Shown here piece by piece: positions 54,239 through 64,000 of a DNA stretch of 64,000 bases (position 1 is the stretch's first letter; each line of letters starts with the position of its first letter). The notes beneath the pieces were generated by a model. That model was not told where the DNA came from. It was given only the letters and a program-made list of their open reading frames with translations, and made no database searches. Source of the stretch: Magicicada septendecula (taxonomy: Eukaryota > Arthropoda > Insecta > Hemiptera > Cicadidae); contig CM068373.1 of assembly GCA_034769895.1 (NCBI GenBank), positions 280,581,158 to 280,645,157 of the forward strand. Reading direction: 5' to 3'. The position numbers and the translations under genes were made by a program.

Positions 54239-57008
54239 TGTAAAATATAATGTGCATTTGACTCCCTAGTGACATGACTTCTAAATCGTCCAGTAGTTGC
54301 CTAGATCAATTAAAATTTAACTATCAGGCCCGTCGGCTCTTCTTCAACAAGTTACATGGTTCAACAATATAGCTTAACCCTAGAAAATACAGTGTTAACA
54401 AAACAATATAAGTTTACAGTAGTACATATGCGTTCCAGTCAAATCAAATAATGTTCCCCGGACAATATTGCCCAGCCAAAATAACACATTAATTATACAA
54501 AATTGCATTAAATCTCAACAATTTATTACTTATCATTATTCAAGAATATTTATACTTAGCTACTATATATATATATTTTTTTACTACCCCCCTAATAATC
54601 CCTTAACCCCTGATACCCGTTACATTTTACTGTGTTCTGCACTAGGCTTCTTGGCCATTGCCGGCCTCATCCTAGCCGTAAACCACTACGTGACCTCCCT
54701 CGTGACCTGTGACTGGGTCACCCCCATCCACACTCACTATTTCCCCCCTGGACTGTAGCGCCCAGTTGCTTCCACAAGGACTGATGCGGAAGGGGTGGAC
54801 ATTTTTTCTTTTATTCCACCCCCATCCTTGCTTCGGCGTTACAATAAAAATTCAGTATTGCACTTACTATTCTTGATTGATACGCCCCTAATGGACTACC
54901 ACCCCTATCTGGGTGAAAATAGCCCTGTTCCAAAATTAGGTAGATTCCCCTAAAAATAACCCCCCTACTAAGTCTAACAAACCACCGGGTTAACAAAACA
55001 AAACAAACCACAAGCCGGTTATATCAAGTAATATTTATGATTTGTCACAATTAACTACTTTCACGGCCATGATCCGGTGATGTCATGGCTGCACTTAGGT
55101 GGGGAATCTACAGTTAAACGTAAAATATGGATTGTCAATGATAAAAGTTTACATGAACAGTTATGTGCACATCTTACTTTCCAAACACTATCTCAGCTTG
55201 AACGTTCTTTCAGTTTTTAATTTAAATAAATATTTTAATCATTATGTTTTTACTTCATATTTCCTTTATAATTACAGTTTGAATTCAAATCAAAATAAAG
55301 TTAAACGCATCACTAACATTTACATTATCGCTTTAATCCAGGGACAACTCCAATTTAATTTAGTCTCTTCATACATTCAAAACAATTTCAATTACTTTAA
55401 TTACATTTTTTCAAAATGATTCTAATTGGTTTAATGTTTAATTTTTTCTTAGTATTTCAATAAATTTTACAAACATTAAGTCATTTGTTTCAAATCACTC
55501 TTTGACTTCCTCCATAATCACATTCTAAATACCATTTCTCTCTACTCATAACCTAACATAGCAGGTACCACAAAATAATAATTTAACCTTTTGGTTACAT
55601 AGCTTTCATTTTTAAAACATTTTCAAAAATTATTTTCTCCTTAATTACCCGTAAATAGGTTATATGTTACATGTACAGGATAATTGTATACAGAGATGTG
55701 ATGGAAGACGAACAGAACCCCTATCTCAATGACAGTGAATATCCACCCTTCTACAGACCTCAAATCCTTGTCTGCCCCTTATTTCCCAAAAATACCAAGT
55801 GAACCGCAACCACTAATCTACGACCCCATCTCTGTATACAATAATCCTATTAGATTATACAGAAAATTTGTTATCTTGGTGTGTTTACTCAGCCACAAAA
55901 CTTCTCCACTACCTACCTAATTAAGTGATAAGTTTACAAATCATAAATAACGCCGGTTTATTTAATTTTTGAGGATTACCCTAATATTATAATTTAGAAT
56001 TAAGGCAGTCAAATGGTTCGAAAGGGTGTGCCAATTTATGTAACTATTTTTATGTTTTCTCTAAAGGGAGGGTTAGGGAAATCGGGAAGATAAAAAGGGT
56101 AAGGATCATTAAAAGGTCAAGAACTAGGACTAAAGGTAAGGACAAAGCTTCCTCCGAAAATAAGGGTAAATGGAGAAAACCAAGGCTCGCGTGGGCAGGG
56201 GCGTGTCCCTGAAATAGATGAACCCCACTGGGACAAATGGGGAACATCTACCCGCTACCACTACATTTTAAAGTCATCTTTTCAATTTATTTAATTACCA
56301 ATTTAGTTTAATTTGAATTCCTCAAAACTCTAAGTTGCAGTAATTACCTCATTATTTCAATATTATTTGTTCAAAGCAAAATATTAATTGTATTACAATA
56401 AAAAGCCACCTTCATTTCAACACATCTTACATTTCTTTTGTTTCATTATAAAGTTTCACTGCTGGCTATGATTCAGCAGAATACAATAGTTATCAACTTC
56501 AACACCTGGCTGTAAACATTAGTCACAACAGACCACATACCTGTTTACATAAACAGTTGTATGCCAGACTGTTTTTATAAACACTCTGTCTCAACACTCA
56601 AAATTACATCATCCCTTTTACCTGTACTTCTAATTTTCAATTTCTATAAATCTTTTAGTTAACATACTTATCAACTACTATCTGTTACAATTCAGATCAA
56701 ATATGATTTTAATTCATTTGACCATGTTAGTAAAATTCACATTTTTAAATTAACTTCATTTCAACTCCAATCAGAACAATTTAACTTTAATTACATTGTT
56801 TAAAACAAATTTTTATATAATCACACAATTCAAAATAAAATTCATTATTATCTCTTGTTCATTATTTTAGTGAATACCATTTAGTAAATATTATTATGCC
56901 ATTTGTTCTTATTACAAACATATGTTACACATAAGCTAAATAATACCTAGCTGTTGTTATACATTACAACAAAATAATATTAACACAATACATTTATTTA
57001 CAAAAGTT
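53846..57008 (-). other. LARD-like internal region, copy 2 (noncoding)
   Basis: PPT and stem-loop (53856-53893), family block to about 54180, then a 52-T run (54185-54236). The string GGACTGTAGCGCCCAGTTGC near 54750 recurs as GGACTGTAGCGCCCATTTGC at 60525. The rest is AT-rich. No gag ORF survives here. Confidence 0.55.
54185..54236. repeat. Poly-T run (52 nt)
   Basis: Uninterrupted T; its exact length is unreliable in any assembly. Confidence 0.9.
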
Positions 57009-58131
57009 TGTGACGTTAATTCCACTTTTACAATATATAAAAACATAAATTTTACTTCCACCTACCTGTAAAGATTCTTTTATCTGGGTCCAGGATTCTT
57101 CTCGCACGAACGTAAGATACAAACGTGTTTTATAGGTTACTGAAATAAGTGACTCGACTCATTTTTTGAATGAAGAGAATTTCTGATCTTTTAATGTTTT
57201 AAATCTTTAACAAATTTCATCAAAATTTTGTCCATGTTTGTGCAGATTACATAACATTTTAATAATTTCTTCTCTTATTTATCCGTTACATTTATACAAC
57301 TTATTCTACTGGCTTGCCTTATTCTAAACCATTCAGACGGCCCAGCCTGCATTTTTACACACACACGGACACACAGAAGATTACAAAACCCTTAACATTT
57401 TTTTTAAAAATATACCCATCCCTGCCGGCACGTGGCGGTCGCTCGAGCGCTATATTTTATTTTTTTGTATTTAGTTGTGTGTCCGAAATAGATTCTGATA
57501 TTTTCAATTCAAGTACTCACTCCACTGTCACATTCCCGTTAATTTACATATCACTTTTACTTGAAATTATAACATTTTTTAAAAGAGCCCACTTGGCTCT
57601 ATACCTGCGCAGGTAGAGTCTCTTGGTGAATTGGGCAGAACGGCGTAGCAGGCGCCGCTAACTTGATTGAGTCTCCCGTTGTGGAAACCAATGCCTTGTG
57701 GTTCTTCGCCGTAGTTTCGTCCTACTTAAACCCATGTAAGTTTTTGTGTGCAGGTCACATACGATATTTGCTAGGCACTGGCTGACGTCACAAAATAGGC
57801 GGTACTTATGCTAATATCCGCCAGCAAGGTAGACGAAAGTGAATAAAAATTGTTTTTTGGCCATTTTTTTGTTTTGGAAGTCAGCGTGGGTCCGCGCGTA
57901 TGCGCATGTGGTGCATATGGGCGCGCTGTCACACACAAACAAAGTTCTTGGAAATTAAGGCTGAGTAAATTCCTCTATACCGATTGCACAACGGTGGTCA
58001 CGTATTACTGCTTCGTTACACCACCGTTCTTTCAGCACGTCGTCTGTCACAAAGGGAAATAAATTTACAAATATTTTAATAAAACCCCAAATTTAATAAA
58101 ACAAAATAACCCACAAATTTGGCCCGTTACA
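57009..58131 (-). repeat. LARD-like 3' LTR (1,123 bp)
   Basis: Minus strand TGTAACGGGCC ... CGTCACA. Over about 57053 onward it matches 63260-64000 with few differences (for example CTTGCC/CTTACC, GCACGTGG/GCAAATGG). It is the 3' partner of the LTR at the window's right edge. The first 40 bp differ much more. Confidence 0.85.
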
Positions 58132-61100
58132 ATACCCCCTCAATGAGAGGTCTTCTGTCAAAACAGAAGAAATCTCATTGATAAAAACCCCTAAGAGGAC
58201 CGGTGAGGAACTGGTGCCAACAACCCCTTTTGTTCTTACACTTCATGGGTAAACGACCCCCCTGGCTCGGCGACTATGGACGCATCTGAACGAGATCACT
58301 GCACTTCTCTGTAAGAGATCCCAACACCGAAAAATCGAACAGACACGCACCACAGCGCACCTCACCTTCTAACATGCTACCCCAAAATCCAAATCCCTGG
58401 CTTAGATCATGCCAGATCCTCAACCGATATGTTCCCCTTATATGCAAACTGGGCTGCCTTTAGCAGTTACTGGGCTCACACACACACACACTTATACTAC
58501 CTACTGTAACATTAAAATATTTGTCAAAAATTTATTTAAGTTAAAATTCATTGGCTGTTTTCCTTGAAAATCAAAACACAAATTTTGCATCTATACTGAA
58601 TAATTCTCTTCATTAGTTATTATTATTAGAAAATGAACAAATTGAATCTTTCTTAAACTAGGAACATCCTTAACCTAACATGTTATTACACCTATATTCT
58701 AACAATACAATTCAATAAAATAGTTCAATAATGATAAACACGATTAGTACACAAACAATAAAACAATCAAAGTTTACAAACATCACTTAGATGGCAGGCG
58801 GGAAATCAAGAAATTTTTTTTTTTTTCAAAAAACATTTTCAAAAAAAAATTTTAAATTCAAAAAATTTAAATTTATTAAAATATATTCCCTTTTCCATAT
58901 TGAAATTATTTAAAATTTGTTCAAATCAATCAAAAGCAAAATTGGCTTTTATTTCCTCGCTAAACGTCTTTAGTACATGACCTCACCTATCAGCTGATCG
59001 AAACTGGGTCAAGTCAAGAACCTTGACCTACATACTTTATACACAAGTTCTATCTGAAAATACATTATACATCTGTAAAATTCTACCTTTAAACATAAAA
59101 ACAATAAAATAAAATATTTAAAATTAACAAAATATTATTATAATTAACAATCAAATTGATATTTAAATTATTCAAATAAACACTTTATAGCTTTACATTA
59201 TTTACAAACTCTATCAAAAATTTGTCACGGGTTGCAATTAAAATTTTATATTTTTATCATAAATCTCTTTTCTTTACTATTCTCAATTTCCTTTACTTTG
59301 GGTGATTTAATTATTTATAATAGCTTGATCTGCCACTTGGCATTTATACATATATAATCTTTACCTCTCTGACTCTAATACCACTAACAACTTTAACTAT
59401 CAGGACACCCATCTCTATCAAAATATCTATCAAACAATCTCTAAACCCAACTTACTATTAAACTCAAATCGCCACCTTCTCTTGATATATAAAAAAAATA
59501 TTCTCTAACCCTTTGTACTTAGGATAAGTGTTCCCCCCCCAAAAAGCTCATTCCCTTATGTTGGTTCCTGGATTCTACCTAAGGTAACCCTTTCCAGCAC
59601 CAAACGGTCCCTTCCTGTCCCAACCCTTTTGTTGCGGACTCCCACATTACACTATCCCCTATTACAAAATTGCCATCCCCAAATCTCAACCTTATTGCCT
59701 CACTTCAACTACAACAAAATAACATCATCAATTATAAACATCAATATATCACTCAATACTCTACATATATTCCCCTATCTACTGTGTCAACATCAATACT
59801 TCTCAAATTCTACTTCATTAACTCACAACAACATTACATTAGTTCAAAACAATGTTATTCTCTCTATTATCACTTTAACTTTAACTTGGACTGATCTACA
59901 TGTCCCACCAAAATATTCATCACCCAAAATCTCCCTGTTATTAACTCTGACAATTCATTTAAAATCTTGACTTTATCAAATTACTTTTCTCATCATTTGA
60001 AAAAATATCTTTACCACATTAAAACATTCTATTTAACATTAATTACCTTGAACCTTTATAAACAATTTAACAGTGACATTTTACTACTGATCAGCTGACA
60101 TTCCTAGCAAAGTGAAAACACATTTCAAAATTATACACATTTTATGAAATACCTATGGTTATCAATCCTTACATTTACCATCAATGTTTCCCCTCTTTCT
60201 GACTCTGGTACAATTATGTAAACCGCCTGCCGGTCGATCTAGTTATTTACTTTATTACACTCATTTCAAAATTACACAAATTATATAAAACACCTATTTG
60301 TTATCAATTCTTACCTCTAACACAATAAAATAACACATTTCTAAAATACAGAATGAACACATTATACTGAACGTATGAACACCTATTTATCCAAGCAGAA
60401 TACAAGCGTTTAATTAGAGCAAAATTAGAGTTAGCATTTTTTATGTTATAAAATTTAAATTCGTGGCTCATCTGAGCCATCTCCCATCCACACACGCTAT
60501 TGCAATTTATGTAGGACTGTAGCGCCCATTTGCTTTCACAAAGACTGCATAGTTGGAGGAATTGGACATCTCCGTGTCTTTGCTTCGGCTTGACATTTTA
60601 AAGATTGTGGATATCGACATATCCTTGTTATATATTGAAAAACCCTTAAAAAGGGTCTACCACCTGGCTATGCTGTCCCCACGCGGACAGAGTGGCAGCC
60701 GCTGTTCCATAGTTCCTGGATTTCCCCTAGTTTCACCCCCCATTTAATTTCTACTATCAACCAATTTCAAGTCAGCTATGGTCAAGGGACTTGATATGGC
60801 CATAGCTGACCGCTAGCCAAAGCCACGATTAGTGCTGGTAAGGCAGTAATCGCCCGAAAAGTCGGGGAAATCAAACTTTCATTTCAATGCCTGTTCTGCT
60901 TATCATCACTATGTACGGCACGAGAGTATATCATGGTACAATTGTACAAAAAGGTGTGCCGCACATTTTCGCCATGTTGGCCTCCGATGGAGGTAACACT
61001 CACTGTTACCCCCAACCCATTCCACTATCTACTGGGGCACAGGCCACCCCAGCAATAGTGCCTTAATAACTAAACAAAAGTTTTATATACAACATTCTAA

Positions 61101-63222
61101 TGTGACATTTTCATCCATCATTAATCATTTAACTCATTCATCACCTTAAAATTTAAAATTTATTATTACTATTTATTTTATATTATCTTTCAGTTATTAT
61201 TACTCTTTAAATTATTACTTCAAGTTATTTTCATTATTGAAGTTAAAATTCTTTCATTTGAGTCAAACATCGTATTACATTTTATTCCATTTAATTAGTA
61301 TAATAAATTTTATACTTACAGTCCATTTAAACTGACATACACAAAATACACCATACACCACTACTTTCACGTAACCTCTGAAACATTTAACAAAAATGTT
61401 ATTTCAAATCAAACAATTTAACAATTAATTACCAAATTCACATCTCGTAAAATAATTTAAAATTCATTAGAAAATTCAATTATATGACCTTTGCACCAAT
61501 CAAAATATTTAAAACATCTCAAATCATTTTAATTAAATTAATTATTGAAAATACAAGTTCATTGCTATCAAAACAATTACAATTCTTTAATTACCATCTC
61601 CAAAATTAATTATGTTATTTATTTAGATTGCAAATATTAATATTATTATTATCACAACCATCTACACACACATTGTATACCTGACATTCTAAAATACGCA
61701 CAAATAAATTTACTAAACATTTATTTACAAATCGTCCTCATTATTTATTCAGTTATACCACCCTTCAATGTCCAAGATTGCAAGGTCAAAAACCATAAAA
61801 CAAAATTATTTATAATTGTCCATTAATTGTTTTATAGTCTAGCCTCCATCGTCAAAAATTAATCTTTGTTTCAGATAGCACTTTTCAATTTTATTGACAC
61901 ACATATTACTGTCTTGTGTGTCGTAACCACAAAAACCAAATTCATCTGTTTTATCAAAATAGTCATGAAACAAGTCAACATTAAGTATATCTGTTAAGTC
62001 TCCGTTAGTAAATATCTCCAATATCGGGTCAGTTACTTCTTTATTATCAATTAAATCATTCTTACTTAAATCCACTTCTAACATTTCTTTCAACTCATCA
62101 TAATCTCTCTTTATATTATATACTTCTATCTCTCTCTCAACATACAACTCTTTACCTAACTCTCTCTCATTATAACACCATCTCATACTTATAAAATCAT
62201 TCCACACAGAGGGCATAAACTTATACAAAACTGGGAAACAAATTAAATCTTCCATTAACACGGGACTCTTGCCCTTCAAAAACAACATTTGTAAACACTC
62301 TGGTTCCTCATAAATAATAAGGGGAAAATTTACCCTCTGCCCCCATTCTACCACTATATTATCTTTCCACTCTCTCTCTGACTCATAAACACACATTAAC
62401 ATTTCATTATTACATTCAGTACTCTCATGGTTTATTTTCAACATCTCACTCTCTGATACTACTTTTTCAAATACACTACTATTCTCAATATTACATTCAT
62501 TATTTTCGACATCATCATCATCATTTGTTACTTCTTTATCTAGTACCACATTTTTACACAAGTCATTACCATTTTCATTCGTATTGTTCTTGTTTGGATT
62601 CATCACAACTACTGCCATTCTCTCAATACTATGTTCTAATTTATTCAAACTAGTTCTTATTATTTCATTATTATTTTCAAAACATTTATTCATTTCTTGA
62701 ATCTCATTTTTTAATTCATCAAATTTGTTATTCTGAATATTGAATTTGGCGTCCGAATCACTCTTCTGTTCTTTATTTTGTTCTAAGAGTAATTGTAACG
62801 TACTCATTACATCACTATTGAATTGGACGTTACATTTTGTTGAAGTCGGGGTCAATTGCACGCCCGAATCTTCAGTTACATTACTCTGGTCAATTAAGTT
62901 TAACTCTGTTTTATCTTGACTCGCACTTGGAGTCAAATGTATCTCAAAATTACTCATGTTTGACTCATCAAAATTTTCGACACTAGTCGTTTCATTTATG
63001 TTGCTTTCGTTATCTGCCATTTCTTATTTTATACTTGATACTTAGAATACTTTAATTAATTTGCTTTTTTGTAATACACTTTCTATTTCATGTCAATTTT
63101 GCGTAAATGACTCGCTTTTATTTATTACGCTAACCTTAAACACACGTTTGCATCTTTGTAGGTGTGGATTTTATTTTAACACTTTTTTTAATTTATAAAA
63201 TCGTCCGTGTATCGGAAGCCAT
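58132..63222 (-). mobile_element. LARD-like LTR element, internal region (gag-like ORF, no pol)
   Basis: Minus-strand order: PBS (63221-63204, TGGCTTCCGATACACGGA), 393-aa ORF, about 3.7 kb of noncoding sequence, stem-loop and PPT at 58132-58180. The two LTRs are nearly identical, so insertion is fairly recent, yet there is no protease, RT or integrase. This matches the large retrotransposon derivative concept, which depends on enzymes supplied in trans. The plus-strand ORFs at 59.6-59.9 kb are shadows of low-G sequence. Confidence 0.75.
61839..63020 (-). CDS. Acidic coiled-coil protein of the LARD-like element (393 aa), gag-like position
   Basis: Starts MADNESNINETTSVENFDES, 184 bp after the PBS, where gag normally begins. 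Residues about 1-65 are acidic and Ser/Thr-rich. Residues about 70-135 form a coiled coil (STLQLLLEQNKEQ, KFDELKNEIQEMNKCF, SLNKLEHSIERMAVV). Next comes an Asn/Asp-rich stretch with DDDD. The second half (about 215-393) has a more globular pattern with aromatic residues (EREWKDNIVVEWGQRVNFPL, FKGK-type LKGKSPVLMEDLICFP, MPSVWNDFISMRWCYNERE). No zinc knuckle, protease or known domain is seen. An intact frame between near-identical LTRs suggests it is expressed or recent. The function is not known; a structural Gag-like role is inferred from position. Confidence 0.75.
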   Translation of the reverse strand: MADNESNINETTSVENFDESNMSNFEIHLTPSASQDKTELNLIDQSNVTEDSGVQLTPTSTKCNVQFNSDVMSTLQLLLEQNKEQKSDSDAKFNIQNNKFDELKNEIQEMNKCFENNNEIIRTSLNKLEHSIERMAVVVMNPNKNNTNENGNDLCKNVVLDKEVTNDDDDVENNECNIENSSVFEKVVSESEMLKINHESTECNNEMLMCVYESEREWKDNIVVEWGQRVNFPLIIYEEPECLQMLFLKGKSPVLMEDLICFPVLYKFMPSVWNDFISMRWCYNERELGKELYVEREIEVYNIKRDYDELKEMLEVDLSKNDLIDNKEVTDPILEIFTNGDLTDILNVDLFHDYFDKTDEFGFCGYDTQDSNMCVNKIEKCYLKQRLIFDDGG

Positions 63223-64000
63223 TGTGACGTTAGTACACTTTTTAAATATAAATAATACATCAATTTTACTTCCACCTACCTGTAAAGATTCTTTTATCTG
63301 GGTCCAGGATTCTTCTCGCACGAACGTAAGATACAAACGTGTTTTATAGGTTACTGAAATAAGTGACTCGACTCATTTTTTGAATGAAGAGAATTTCTGA
63401 TCTTTTATGTTTTAAATCTTTAACAAATTTCATCAAAATTTTGTCCATGTTTGTGCAGATTACATAACATTTTAATAATTTCTTCTCTTATTTATCCGTT
63501 ACATTTATACAACTTATTCTACTGGCTTACCTTATTCTAAACCATTCAGACGGCCCAGCCTGCATTTTTACACACACACAGACACACAGAAGATTACAAA
63601 ACCCTTAACATTTTTTTTTAAAATATACCCATCCCTGCCGGCAAATGGCGGTCGCTCGAGCGCTATATTTTATTTTTTGGTATTTAGTTGTGTCCGAAAT
63701 AGATTCTGATATTTTCAATTCGAGTACTCACTCCACTGTCACATTCCCGTTAATTTACATATCACTTTTACTTGAAATTATAACATTTTTTAAAAGAGCC
63801 CACTTGGCTCCTATACCTGCGCAGGTAGAGTCTCTTGGCGAACTGGGCAGAACGGCGTAGCAGGCGCCGCTAACTTGATTGAGTCTCCCGTTGTGGAAAC
63901 CAATGCCTTGTGGTTCTTCGCCGTAGTTTCGTCCTACTTAAACCCATGTAAGTTTTTGTGTGCAGATCACATACGATATTTGCTAGGCACTGGCTGACGT
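63223..64000 (-). repeat. LARD-like 5' LTR (truncated by the window end)
   Basis: Left end TGTGACG beside the PBS; matches 57053-57800 closely from 63260 on. It continues past the window. Confidence 0.85.

Noticed and set aside
54468-54758. 96-aa ORF with a plausible membrane segment
   Set aside because: It covers a block conserved as noncoding DNA with 60.5 kb, where the frame is not kept.
56050-56247. Purine-rich tract with a 65-aa minus-strand ORF
   Set aside because: It stands out by composition, but I could find no structure, repeat or homology to support a claim.
59629-59970. 113-aa and 74-aa plus-strand ORFs
   Set aside because: Thr/Ser/Leu-rich translation of G-poor noncoding DNA in the LARD-like element, antisense to it.

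Overview
The window reads as a piece of an AT-rich arthropod, probably insect, genome. It is dominated by transposable elements and has almost no host coding sequence. The case for an animal rests on the repeat families (Ty3/gypsy LTR elements, a Tigger/pogo transposon, a ZMYM1-like hAT remnant, a Penelope-like element with a GIY-YIG domain) and on one short spliced-looking exon. I cannot name the species.

Layout, left half. Positions 1-1298 hold the 5' end of a GC-rich minus-strand LTR element: partial gag, primer-binding site and a 799-bp LTR. It abuts a plus-strand Ty3/gypsy integrase fragment (1314-2184) with its 3' noncoding region, polypurine tract and probable LTR. A nearly complete Tigger/pogo transposon with TA target duplications lies at 5741-7616. 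A 120-bp-arm inverted repeat is at 9031-9350. Between 10.7 and 14.6 kb there may be two exons of a host gene (a donor at 10790 and a clear 117-bp exon at 14482-14598). The putative intron between them holds a CT microsatellite, a broken hAT transposase, a 5'-truncated Penelope-like element whose stop codon lies inside a hammerhead-ribozyme-like fold, and the tail of a non-LTR reverse transcriptase.

Centre. Positions 16293-48348 (32 kb) are one tandem array of a single minus-strand Ty3/gypsy family, LTR-int-LTR-int-LTR-int-LTR-int-LTR, with five 2.3-kb LTRs and four internal regions, flanked on both sides by an (AT)n microsatellite. Every internal region encodes a coiled-coil plus capsid-like Gag, a linker ORF, the first part of a retropepsin and an integrase core. 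All lack reverse transcriptase and RNase H through the same deletion. LTR indels pass a four-gamete test, so the LTRs have recombined with one another. Internal region A is a chimera with two gag blocks joined by an 83-bp repeat.

Right. Positions 48.4-49.6 kb hold a probable solitary LTR with a primer-binding site. From about 50.5 kb to the end there are four LTRs of another minus-strand family with large noncoding internal regions (LARD-like). One internal region has an intact 393-aa acidic coiled-coil ORF and no pol. Three copies carry a covarying stem-loop next to the polypurine tract.

None of the retroelements seen here could copy itself. The array family and the LARD-like family lack reverse transcriptase and would need it supplied in trans.
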